From: Utricularia gibba
Lineage: Eukaryota; Streptophyta; Magnoliopsida; Lamiales; Lentibulariaceae
DNA length: 64,000 nt
Direction of reading: 5' to 3'
NCBI GenBank assembly: GCA_002189035.1
Contig: NEEC01000017.1
Span: forward strand, 186,001 to 250,000
Shown: in pieces, positions 25,551 to 35,478 of the stretch
How the letters are laid out: each line of letters starts with the position of its first letter
Position numbering within the stretch: position 1 is the stretch's first letter
Translations under genes and position numbers: made by a program
The notes under the pieces: model-generated
What the model saw: only the letters and a program-made list of their open reading frames with translations
Databases searched by the model: none
Told to the model about the DNA's origin: nothing

Positions 25551-25893
25551 GCAGCTCGCCCACTTATACAGTCGAATGGCATATCCATACTCTCAGTTCA
25601 GTTTTCTAAGAATATCGCTTAGTGTCTCCAAAGGTCTGATGCTCTGCAAACTTGTGGCAGGTCTGTACATACACATGACTTCAAGATATTTTCTTTCAGG
25701 GATTTGTTGGGAGGACTGAAAACCAATTATCTCCTTGCATATTTTAAGTAAACAATGACCGATGAAATGTGGTTGTTCAAAAGTTTTCTGTTAAACGCAA
25801 ATCAAGCGATAATCGCAAATGAGACAAGAATACTCGATCTTAGTTTCCAACAACGAACATCAAAAGGCGACACAACCAACTCTGTAAAGACCA
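25551..25893. other. convergent 3' ends
   Basis: About 340 bases between the stop codons of the RING gene (+) and the tyrosyl-tRNA synthetase gene (-). It probably holds both 3' untranslated regions. No other gene seen. Confidence 0.5.
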
Positions 25894-27901
25894 TCACCTG
25901 GTTACCTTGAACGACTGCACTCATGGAAATGGTGTAAACAAAATCAGCGAGGTGAACGTAAAACCAACCCCAAAGTAACCAAGTCAATAAGTTCAAGAAA
26001 GACATACCTTAACCCTTTTGATGAGCTCCTTTGCCTTCGGATCATTAGCAAAATGGTCACGCACTGGCTGCAAAACGTAATGCAAAGCATCCAAACATGT
26101 GTACCTTAAAAAAAAGCATTCAAGCATGTAACACAAGGATATGAAATTCCCGTACCTGCAGAATATGGTTCAGAGCCTTCGATAGAGCCGGCTTCAGATC
26201 CCCAGGGTGGAGCTCCCCGCTTTCATAATCTGCCACCAGCTCTTCAAAACACTTGAACGTCCTGACAAGAAGCAAAAAACGAGCAGAAGGTTGAAACTTG
26301 CAAATCTAAAAACCATTTTATATTAGGTAGCAATACTCACTTGTTGCCTCCATTCTCAGGCCTTCTCTCTACTGTAAATTCATGAAACCAAGGGAAAATG
26401 ATGAATTTAATGTACTCGAGGCATGGATTTTTTTCTACAACTTTCGGAGGGCAGAATGCTTTCTTTATCTTCAAATTCACCTCAGCCTATGAATGCCAAC
26501 ATCGTGGAAACAGACAGCAGAACCAGTTGAAGCAAAGATGGAGAGCAACTTAATGGAAGAAAATTAATCAGGATTCATGGCCTTAATTATTATCAGCGAA
26601 GTAGATGATACCTCCTCATCCTCCATGAAAATGGAGGAGGTTGGGTCACTCTTCGACATCTTTTCCTGCCCTTCTTGCAATCCGGGAAGCATATCTGGAC
26701 ATTAAGATTGATAATACACCAGTTCACAGAAGATAGAGATAAAATATTGAACAGTAGAAGTATTTACGATGAGACAATATTATAGGCTTGTTTTTCCGTT
26801 TGATGTCATCACAGTACTCCCTAGCAAGAACATTCACTTTTCTCTGGTCCATGCCCAACTGGCAGATATCAGCCTGTACAGACATAAGAAATAAACGCGT
26901 CTAAGATATGAGGCAACCACTTCTATGACAGAAACGAAAATCCTAGTTGGTCAGGATGAGAGTCGTGGTTCCTAATGATTAAATAATATCTACACATATA
27001 TAATAGAACACTCACTTTAAGAAAGAATATATCAGCACACTGCATGCATGGGTAGAAAATTTGAGCTGCCGTCAACTCATCTTGCTCTGATCGTCCCATG
27101 ATTTGACAACACCTATGAGGGACAAAGAAAAAAATTCTATTGACAATTCCATGAATTATCCAAAAAACCACTGTATTTCAAATGTGCACCTCATTATCCT
27201 TGGAAGCTTGTTCCTTCTTGCGATATCCATTACAAGAGGCCAGTACTCGTGAGCCCTGGTGTTGATCTCATCGGAAGACCACAAAAATTCCACTTTCCCA
27301 TCATCAAGATTCATTCCAACAGCCTTCCATATCTCAATCAGGTATTCACCCACAACTCTGATTTTCCTCAAGTCACCACCCATTTTGTTGTTCAGCTGAG
27401 CAAACCAATCAGCAATCCAAATTTTAACTTTACATCCAGCGGACGTTAGCTTGTTGACATTGATTGCTTTCATCACTCCCTGACAGAAAATACATTCCAG
27501 AAACACAGTTGACAAGGTTCAACAACCTGATTTCTTAGAAAATAGTGCCTCCAAAAAACACCACACATTTTGTAAGCATTCGACCTGTGCAATGTGCATT
27601 CTACCAGAAGGTTCAAATCCATCATAGCATATCGGTTGATTCTTGGATGCTAGCAACCGCTCCAGCTCATCTTCCTGAATACATTCCTCCCCTATACTCC
27701 TTATGATATCGAATCGCTCTTTTAAACTCATCCTATAACATCATACCCAAATTCAAAAACAAACTACAATCAACAATGACAGATTATAACTAAACATCCA
27801 TTTATTTTAGGATGAGATTACTCTGGCAGAGTAGAAATTGACAAAGAATCCAGCTGCTGTGCAGAAGGCGCATCGTCAGCAACGGCTTTCCAATCCGCCA
27901 T
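25894..27901 (-). CDS. tyrosine--tRNA ligase, cytosolic
   Basis: Charges tRNA-Tyr with tyrosine using ATP for cytosolic translation. The start at 27901 gives MADWKAVADDAPSAQQLDSL; an intron follows PE, then MSLKERFDIIRSIGEE. The class I HIGH-like motif is SGRMHIAQ, preceded by CYDGFEP. Further conserved blocks: KIWIADWFAQLNNKMGGD, VEFLWSSDEIN, CCQIMGRSEQDELTAAQIFY, ADICQLGMDQRKVNVLAREY and the KMSKS loop (EGQEKMSKSDPTSSIFMED, about 26650). The absence of a transit peptide and the eukaryote-type sequence point to the cytosolic enzyme. The last coding exon is tiny: 21 bases encoding SFKVTR and stop (25894-25914), after an intron of about 90 bases. No damage seen. Confidence 0.93.
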
Positions 27902-28291
27902 GAACACCTGAGGAGGTTAAGTTAGGGAAAAGATCAACACTTGAATTCAGCCGTCTATACCTCGAAATCCGAAAGTTAGAGGGTTTTGCACACGGGATTG
28001 TCCCCAGACAAACAAGAAACGACCACAGGCCCAAGGAACTTCCTATTTTTTTTTTTTTTTTTAGTCCTTTTCTTTTCTGAAGAAAGACCTGTGATTGGGC
28101 CTAATGAATTGGGTTGACGCAGAAATGTAGAAAACCCATTACGGTCCAGTTATCAAATAGAGAATACGCCCATAAATAATGGGGCGGAAATGAGGGAAAT
28201 TTTCAGTCGAGTCCGGGAAGAGTTTTCTCGATGGCCGTCGGCGACGACGCACCCGCCATTGCAGCTTTGTGACGGAAGATTTTTCTGAAGG
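27902..28291. promoter_or_regulatory. shared divergent promoter, TyrRS / PPR
   Basis: Only 390 bases separate the start codons of two divergently read genes, so they probably share a bidirectional promoter. A T-rich run (about 28047-28062) lies inside. No clear TATA box was found for either gene, as is usual for housekeeping promoters. Functional sharing is inference from spacing. Confidence 0.5.
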
Positions 28292-29473
28292 ATGAAGGTG
28301 CTTTCCCATACATATAACCGCCGAGTTTTCCCGATTCTATTTCCGGGGCACGGTTTCTCAAAGCATTTCCATCAATTTGCCCCTCGTGGGGAGCCTCTGC
28401 ATGCTAAAGTCTCCCAGAGCAGTCAGGATCTTCTCTTTTACAAGGACTGGCTGAGCCAGCCGGAGGTAATCCGGGTTTTCCACAGTCTTAAAGACCCCAA
28501 TTTAGCGCTCCCGCTTTTGGACAAACTCTCGCTTCGTAAAGATTACTATCCTAACGAATCAATCTACTCCACCGTGATCGAAAAGCTCGCAGCCTCCAGA
28601 AACTTTGATGGAATCGAAGCCCTGATGCTGAAAATTAAGGGTGAGCGCAAATGCCGCCTTTCCGATAAGTTCTTCCGCAACGTGATTAAGATCTATGGGC
28701 ATTCAGCTGGAAGAATCAACATGGCGATACAAACCCTCTTCGATATGCCTGACTACAAATGTTGGCCGAGCACAGCAACATTCAATTTTCTGCTGAATTT
28801 GCTTGTGTCAAGCAAGCAATTTGACATCGTGCACGAGGTCTACTCCGCTGCTCCTAGACTTGGTGTTGAGATTGACGCCTGTTGTTTGAACATAGTCATC
28901 AAAGGCTTGTGTGAATGTGGCCGGATTGAGTCTGCCTTCAGAGTGCTCGACGAATTTCCTGAGCAGAACTGTAAACCAAATGTGAGGAGCTTCTCCACTA
29001 TCATGCATGGGCTCTGCCAAGCTGGGCGTGTAGATGAAGCTTTTGATTTATTGAAAAGGATGGAAACGGAGAGCGTGGAGCCAGATTCTGTTGTTTTCAA
29101 CATACTAATATCAGGGCTCAGGAAGCACGGCAGAGTGAAGGAGGCTATTGAGTTATTTGACAAGATTATGCTCAGTGGATGCTACCCCAACCCGGGTGCC
29201 CATCAAGAAGTTTTATATTGTTTGCTCGACGAAAAGAGGCTCAAAGAAGCCAAAGTTTTCATGGGAAGAATGATAGAGAGGCGCATGAATCCCAGCTTTG
29301 AGTCTTACAAGTTGCTTCTGCAAGGCTTCTGTCATGAGAGCCTTGTGGAAGATGCTGAATGGGCGTTGAACCAAATGGTTGCCAATGGCTTTGTTCCAAG
29401 GTGGGGTACATGGAACCACATCGTACGCTCTCTGGGGGGCCTTGCTGTGATTCCGGAACTCTCAGCTTTCTAG
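28292..29473 (+). CDS. P-class pentatricopeptide repeat protein
   Basis: Intronless, 393 aa, from ATG 28292. The N-terminus (MKVLSHTYNRRVFPILFPG) is basic and lacks acidic residues, fitting a mitochondrial presequence. About eight 35-residue PPR motifs follow, clearest at PNVRSFSTIMHGLCQAGRVD, PDSVVFNILISGLRKHGRVK and PSFESYKLLLQGFCHESLVE. There is no E, DYW or SMR domain, so it is P class, a type that binds organelle RNA sequence-specifically for stability, processing or translation. The string GVEIDACCLNIVIKGLCE and the overall order closely resemble Arabidopsis At3g14580. The next gene resembles At3g14590, supporting orthology by position. Its RNA target is unknown. Confidence 0.9.
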   Translation: MKVLSHTYNRRVFPILFPGHGFSKHFHQFAPRGEPLHAKVSQSSQDLLFYKDWLSQPEVIRVFHSLKDPNLALPLLDKLSLRKDYYPNESIYSTVIEKLAASRNFDGIEALMLKIKGERKCRLSDKFFRNVIKIYGHSAGRINMAIQTLFDMPDYKCWPSTATFNFLLNLLVSSKQFDIVHEVYSAAPRLGVEIDACCLNIVIKGLCECGRIESAFRVLDEFPEQNCKPNVRSFSTIMHGLCQAGRVDEAFDLLKRMETESVEPDSVVFNILISGLRKHGRVKEAIELFDKIMLSGCYPNPGAHQEVLYCLLDEKRLKEAKVFMGRMIERRMNPSFESYKLLLQGFCHESLVEDAEWALNQMVANGFVPRWGTWNHIVRSLGGLAVIPELSAF

Positions 29474-29695
29474 GATCTACATTTCCTCAATCATTTACTT
29501 TATCTAACTTGGAAGCCATACAAGACCCAGTGCATGGTGCACAATCACAAAATTCACCTGTCAGAACAGCATTGAAAACCGAGGTGTACGCACTGAACAA
29601 GTGTATGTACAATCACACTAGCACATGAAAGACATGATTCCGTGTATATGATGTATGGTATAACTGGGAGCATCCAGCAGTCCCTCAAATAAAAA

Positions 29696-32600
29696 CTACC
29701 TTGCAGAACTGAAAGATACGGTCCCTGGAGTGAGAACAGGAGATGGCTGAGGAGATGATGATATCGGGGAAGCCAGAATGACCAGATGATTTCGTTCTCC
29801 CCCTGGCGGACGAGACTCCTCATCAGAAGATCCCTCGGTTGAAAGTCCTCCACCCTTTTCCGATGAGCCGGCTTCAGCATTGGACTTTGATGAAGACTTC
29901 CTCGAAAGCGCAACCCTCAAACCACGAGCAGACTTTCCAGCGTGTTTCAAAATGTCCTTGGCAGCATCCCTCTTCCGTTGACGTGGGCTCCCTGGTTCGT
30001 TTTCGTTCTCTACTTGCTCCTTGGGAGATGGAGCAGCTACGGATTCATCAATCATCAACTTGATACCACTTCCCTTTGAGTCTGACGACCTGATATTATC
30101 ACGAGGGGTGATGGCACATGAACCTTTCTGGGATTCTGTAAACGAGCGAGACTTCTCATCTCTTGAACTCCTGCGGCGGAAGGCTGAACCAAGCATTTTA
30201 AAACCCTCAAAAACTGGATTATCCGAACCCCGTTTATCATAGTCCATGGTTTCATCTGTACTGCTGCCTTCATTGTGACGAGGGGTCCGAGGTTTAAGAC
30301 TTCCATCCAAGTTGGGAGCATCCAAGCCCCTGCTTTTTCCCTTTCTTGGCTCCCAGGCTTGTGCTGTCTCACTACCCGGGTGATGAACCCAGACTCCAGT
30401 TTCTGCTTGCCCTTTCACGTCAATAGGCTCAAACTTATCCGCAACTCTGTGGGAATATTCTGACGATCTTGACGATAACGGGTCTGCCTGCGAAGAATCG
30501 TCTATAGAAGACGCTTTATTGTCTTCTTCAGGGCCTTCCGCATCATTTGAAGGATCAGAATCCTGCTTGAACATTCATGCTTATTACACTCAGGAAACAT
30601 AGGACAACTGACCATGAAGTCGTGCTAGCCCTGGAATTTTCTACAAGGTACCTTCAAATTTACTTCTGAAACCGTAATTGCGACATGCATTCTTCCCATT
30701 TTGATCTTCTGGAGAGCCAGCCACATATCGTGCCTCTCCCCACCCCTAAGCTCATTGATGTTTATACAGCAATCTCTGCACAGTTAGCCAAAGATTGTAG
30801 CGTTATGCAGCAGGAAAACTTACTTTCACCACGTGCTGCAAGTTAAGTCTCACATCAATCCATCCTTCCATCTAAAGAATAGCAGAGATATGCGTACCCC
30901 AACGTGTCATCATTCAGGAGATCCTTATCACGAACTTCCAAGACGAGTGTGTTCTGTGATTCCCACGAACAGATGGGGATCTTGAATTCCTCAAGCCATT
31001 TAGGAGCCAGTGTTTTCCTCTCAGTCTTGGTTCGAAATCTGTATGGCCCCATGCGCCCCTTCACATAGGGGTCGGCCAAACCTGAAAAGTGCATACCAGT
31101 TAAAAAACCAACGAGTTTGATGATGTCACCGTTTCATATCAAACTTACCGTTCATATCTGATGGCTTTATTTCTGCGGCTTCGAGAACTTCCACAGTAAC
31201 ATGGGCAATCGGATCCTTAGCATTGACAGAGAACCAATTTTCTGACATTGCAAAAAGGAACTAGCTTTTTCATGCCTCTGCTATGTTTGCAGCGTCTCAC
31301 AATAGTAAACGTGGAAGACTACAATCAAGAATGAGGTTGGTACCTTGTTGAGGTGAGACAAATTTTTCTACATCAACCACCAGCATATTGGGCTTTTGGA
31401 TCATAAAGGAAGAGAGGGATTGGTTAGCACAGCCAAATGCAAATTACAGGCGGTTTTCACATCCTCCTGAATAGAGCACAAAAATATTGAATCTCACCTC
31501 AACCAATGTTTGCTCAAAGACGAGAGCAAGAAGATTGTCCTATTAAAAAAGCAGGGAAATTTGGTAGTGATCAGAAATATTCAAGAGAAGAGGAAAACGC
31601 CACAGCATGAGATTGAGTTGGAGTGTGTTTGTGTCTGGTTAACGACTGATACATGAGCCAATGAGTGTACTCACTATCCAACCAGCGATCCCTGGGAGTT
31701 CTGTGACGTCGAGGCCTCGAGTGAAGATTGGCTTAACTGTCATCTGAAAATACGGTGGACCAACGAAACAAAGACGTAGACGGCTTATGTAGGGCCATTG
31801 ACGAAGAAATTTTACGCCAACCAACACCTACAGAAAAATTACATGAAGGATAGCTCTGAATATGCTGATGCAGGATTGTCAGTATATAAGATGGCACAGC
31901 AGTCATGCACAGGAAATTCATTGCGACACTGAAACGTCACTTTTACCTTCCCTTCAATATGCAAGCCCAACAAATGCAACTTTGTCAACACTCCAAAGCC
32001 TAACCTCTTCCTCAGTTTCACTGCAAGCACTGAGCTCATATCATCTGCCGTAAGAAAATTCATTCCTAGCTCCATGACCTGCAGTTTTCCCAGTCAAAGA
32101 ATGGCCAAGAAAAATTAGTGTAAAGAAATCTACATCGACTTAACTCTTGGGACCTCACTCACTTACCAAATGATCGTCACCACTGGCTTGTTGAACAATT
32201 CTCATATCAGTAAATGCGGGTGGGGATCTACCCAAGTAAAGATTCTGCATAGCAACATCTCCCTGTGCCAAGAAAAACTGGATCGTTAGAAATGGTGCAT
32301 TTGTCTGTATAGAATGCTACTTTTTTTAAAAAAAAAAAAAATTAAAGGTAGCGTCACGAGAACTCCAGTTACCGAGCCCCTTGAGTCAGAATGGGAGAAA
32401 AGAAAAGAAAAGAGGGGAAGTTGGTTGTTTCAATACCTACCACTGTCCAAGGTTTATATTTTTTCAAGAACCAGGGAGCGATAGGGAGAAGCATTTTCTG
32501 GGAAACAATCTCCTCCATGCAGATAGGCCACATCTTCTCTACAGCATAGTTTAGCCATCTTAAAGTTTCAGATTCCGAAAGTACCTGGAATACAGAAGTA

Positions 32601-33002
32601 AACGATACCTTATACACTAGGATTTATCTGTATAAACAAAAAAAGGGATACTTCATCATTATCTAACTATACGACATCAAAGATTAAAGGCCTTTTTCGT
32701 CATGAACTTATTTACCCGTCTTTGATTGGACTCTCGCTTTTCCTCGAACTGCAGTTTCTTCCTCAATTTCAGAACGTACCCTTCGTGAACCTTCAATTTG
32801 ACAAAATCCCATCAGTGAAACTCTAAGCACAAAGATCTCCAATACAAACATAGGACACAGAGGCGGAACTTACGAGAAAGAGATACACGAAGCAGAGAAG
32901 GTAAACGAAGGAGGAAGCATAGTTGAAAAAATTGAGACACCAAAGCACAAACAGAGCAATGCACACATGATGCAGGATTGTGGCTTCGGCTATACTACCC
33001 AT
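29696..33002 (-). CDS. NTMC2T6: SMP- and C2-domain protein, NTMC2T6 type
   Basis: Start chosen at 33002 (MGSIAEATILHHV), just before the membrane segment LFVLWCLNFFNYASSFVYLL; an ATG 24 bases upstream is in frame but is absent from relatives as I remember them. Next come a charged linker (LKLRKKLQFEEKRESNQRR) and the SMP lipid-binding domain: SETLRWLNYAVEKMWPICME, LGMNFLTADDMSSVLAVKLR, LPGIAGWIDNLLALVFEQTL. Then one C2 domain: NGLADPYVKGRMGPYRFRTK, EVRDKDLLNDDTLGD and MWLALQKIKMGRMHVAITVS. Asp residues of a calcium-binding loop are present. The last exon (30577-29696) is a Ser-rich, charged tail. Related plant proteins (At1g53590, At3g14590) are tail- or head-anchored tethers thought to act at ER contact sites. 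All exon junctions I checked keep frame. Confidence 0.9.
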
Positions 33003-34345
33003 ATGAAACAAACGCAAAGATTGCACAAACTAGAGATATTCACAGTAATCGGAAACTGTCCCAACACACAGAGGAAAAAACTCCGCCCAACTCTAAACCG
33101 CTTAATAATATCCAAAAGGGATAATCTCCATCGAACTTTCTCATAGAAACTGCCCAAACTGGTTATAGCAACGACCCAGGCATCATAAATCCGACCCCAA
33201 CACGACCGACAGAGTTCCGGGTAAGTGTTGAGGGGGCCTGTATATCCCAGGTATCTTAGACGACAAGCGAAAGAACCAACGATTGCCGAGATCCTGGTTG
33301 CTGGAGATAACGGGTCCCCGTAAAATTTAGCGGCAAAATTCTCCACAACGATACATCTTTGCAACCGAAATTCTCCACTGTCACACCACCGAAGCAATCC
33401 TATTCCCGCCGGCTCCGCGTATAGAAATGATCGAAGTCAGGCTATCTCACAGGTAGGGGGTGGGGAAGGCTCGAAACGGTAGGTAACCGAGTTGAAAATT
33501 GAAAGTAAAGAATGCCGGCGAATTTAATTGCTTGTAGATCCTAGTAGAAGCGCTTCGACGACATCTCTGTCAACGCTCCAAACTCAGTAGAATGAACGGT
33601 CACCGTATCCCAAGGTTGTTGTTTTTTTTTTCTGGACTACAGAACAAAAATAGAAGGTTTTTCTTACTCATCTCTATCCAACCCTGGGAACGGCACAAAA
33701 AATGGAGCCTCCATGGAGTCATTCCAGAAAGTCTTGTTTCTTTTTCCACGCATATCTGGAATCGTGGTGGCTGGAAAGGTGAAAAAACGCGTAATGCGTA
33801 TCAAGCCGACGCCAAGGTACAATCCGAAAGACCGGATTATTCCTCCGATTCTTCCACGCGTAATACTTTATCCAATTGAGCTCGATAGCCTACCGCCATC
33901 CCCACTGTCGGCAGAACGAGATGTTTCTTTTCAATTTCCTATCAGCCAATCCAACGAAAAAGAAAAATTCATGAGTGGGCTTTTCTGGGTAGGCTAAAGT
34001 ACAACAATGGTGTGGGCAGAATCTAGTCGATCACAGCAGCTCAGGTTCATATTTGGGCCTGGTCCTGGGCCTAATTAGAGGAAATCTGGTATCCATCCAC
34101 GTGGCCGAAGTATAGCGTCCAGCAAAGCTAAGAAAATCTATTATTATCCAAAGAAGTGCGCCACGTGGAATGCTGGCATTGGAGTATGAGATCCCAAGTC
34201 TATCGATTGGCGTTGAATCTGCACCACATTTCTGCATCTGTCGTCTTGTTTGTTTATTTCATCCGGTTCAGTTCTTCTTCTTAATACGAAGTTGGGTACC
34301 CATTTTCGCAGCAAGAAACAGAAACAGAAGTGCCGTCCGTAAGAA
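33003..34345. promoter_or_regulatory. LHCA3: divergent intergenic region, C2 gene / LHCA3
   Basis: Holds the leader of the C2 gene on one side and the LHCA3 promoter on the other. Two perfect CCACGTGG G-boxes lie at 34097-34104 and 34161-34168, 64 bases apart and about 180-250 bases before the LHCA3 start codon. G-boxes bind bZIP (HY5) and bHLH (PIF) factors and are standard in light-regulated antenna genes. Short open frames at 33592-33997 resemble nothing known. Confidence 0.6.
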
Positions 34346-35312
34346 ATGGCAGCTCAAGCTCTTGTCTCCTCTTCCTCCATCTGCTCTACGGCGGAGGCCA
34401 CCCGCCGCATCTTTGCTGCCCGGACGGTACAGTCTTCAAGAAAGGCATCGTTTGTCGTCAGGGCTGAAGCCACTCCTCCTGCAAAGGTATGCTGTTGCGA
34501 ATCAAAATCGCGCTCCGTTTTCTATGTCTGCGTACGCCATTGACGACGATTGACTGTGTTTGTCAGCAAGGAGCCGATAGGCAATTGTGGTTCGCTTCCA
34601 AGCAGAGCCTTTCCTATTTAGACGGAAGGTGACTGTTTCACTTCCTTCTTCTTACGTAACCCCGACTGAAAACTTAACGCTGCCATTCAACTTTCAGTCT
34701 CCCTGGTGATTTCGGGTTCGACCCTCTTGGTCTCTCAGACCCAGAAGGCACCGGAGGGTTCATCGAGCCCAGATGGCTAGCCTACGGCGAGATCATCAAC
34801 GGCCGTTTCGCCATGTTGGGTGCCGCCGGAGCCATCGCCCCAGAAATCCTTGGAAAAGCAGGGCTCATCCCCCGGAAACCGCACTCCCCTGGTTCCAAAC
34901 CGGTGTCATCCCACCTGCTGGAACATACAGCTACTGGGCGGATCCGTACACCCTGTTCGTGTTCGAATTAGCACTGATGGGTTTCGCGGAGCACAGGAGA
35001 TTCCAGGATTGGGCAAAGCCAGGATCGATGGGGAAACAGTACTTCTTAGGGCTGGAACAGGGACTGGGCGGATCCGGTGACCCAGCTTACCCCGGTGGTC
35101 CGTTCTTCAACCCGTTGGGATTCGGGAAAGACGAGAAATCGCTCAAGGATCTGAAGCTGAAGGAAGTTAAGAATGGGAGACTGGCGATGCTGGCCATCTT
35201 GGGTTACTTCATCCAGGGTATCTTCACCGGCGTCGGCCCCTTCCAGAACTTGTTGGATCACTTGGCGGATCCCGTCCACAACAACATCTTGACCAACCTC
35301 AAATTCCACTGA
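34346..35312 (+). CDS. LHCA3: chlorophyll a/b-binding protein LHCA3 (photosystem I antenna)
   Basis: Photosystem I light-harvesting protein of the thylakoid membrane. Exons: 34346-34486 (Ser/Ala-rich plastid transit peptide), 34567-34628 ([15 protein letters not shown]) and 34698-35312. Helix 1 with its chlorophyll ligands: [19 protein letters not shown]. Helix 2: [17 protein letters not shown]. Helix 3: [20 protein letters not shown]. The end [10 protein letters not shown] matches type III (CAB-8) proteins. Helix 1 and the rest lie in different frames: the shift falls at the five C at 34869-34873 (GLIP...ETALPWFQ), where one extra C restores a standard protein of about 275 aa. As written the product would be truncated soon after residue 125. 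A sequencing or assembly error is more likely than a real null, because everything else is perfectly conserved. Confidence 0.9.
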
Positions 35313-35478
35313 GCGCACCTTTTCGTGCTTTCCATTGCTCATCGCTCTTCTGTGTAAATTGTGAAGCTTAAATGCACTACCAAATCTTAATTCTTATGAC
35401 CCTTGAAAAAATCCAAATGAAATACAAAAAAAGAAACCAAAATGGGTTGGTTTAAAGCGATCCATGAGGAAAATCTTC
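35313..35478 (+). other. LHCA3 3' flank
   Basis: Short 3' untranslated region ending before the AT-rich inverted-repeat element; TTGTGAAGCTTAAATGC lies inside. No other feature. Confidence 0.4.

Noticed and set aside
33592-33997. Two overlapping small open frames before LHCA3
   Set aside because: No homology recognised and located in the promoter/leader region.
34346-35312. LHCA3 as a pseudogene
   Set aside because: Transit peptide, splice sites and all three helices are fully conserved; a single homopolymer base explains the break better.
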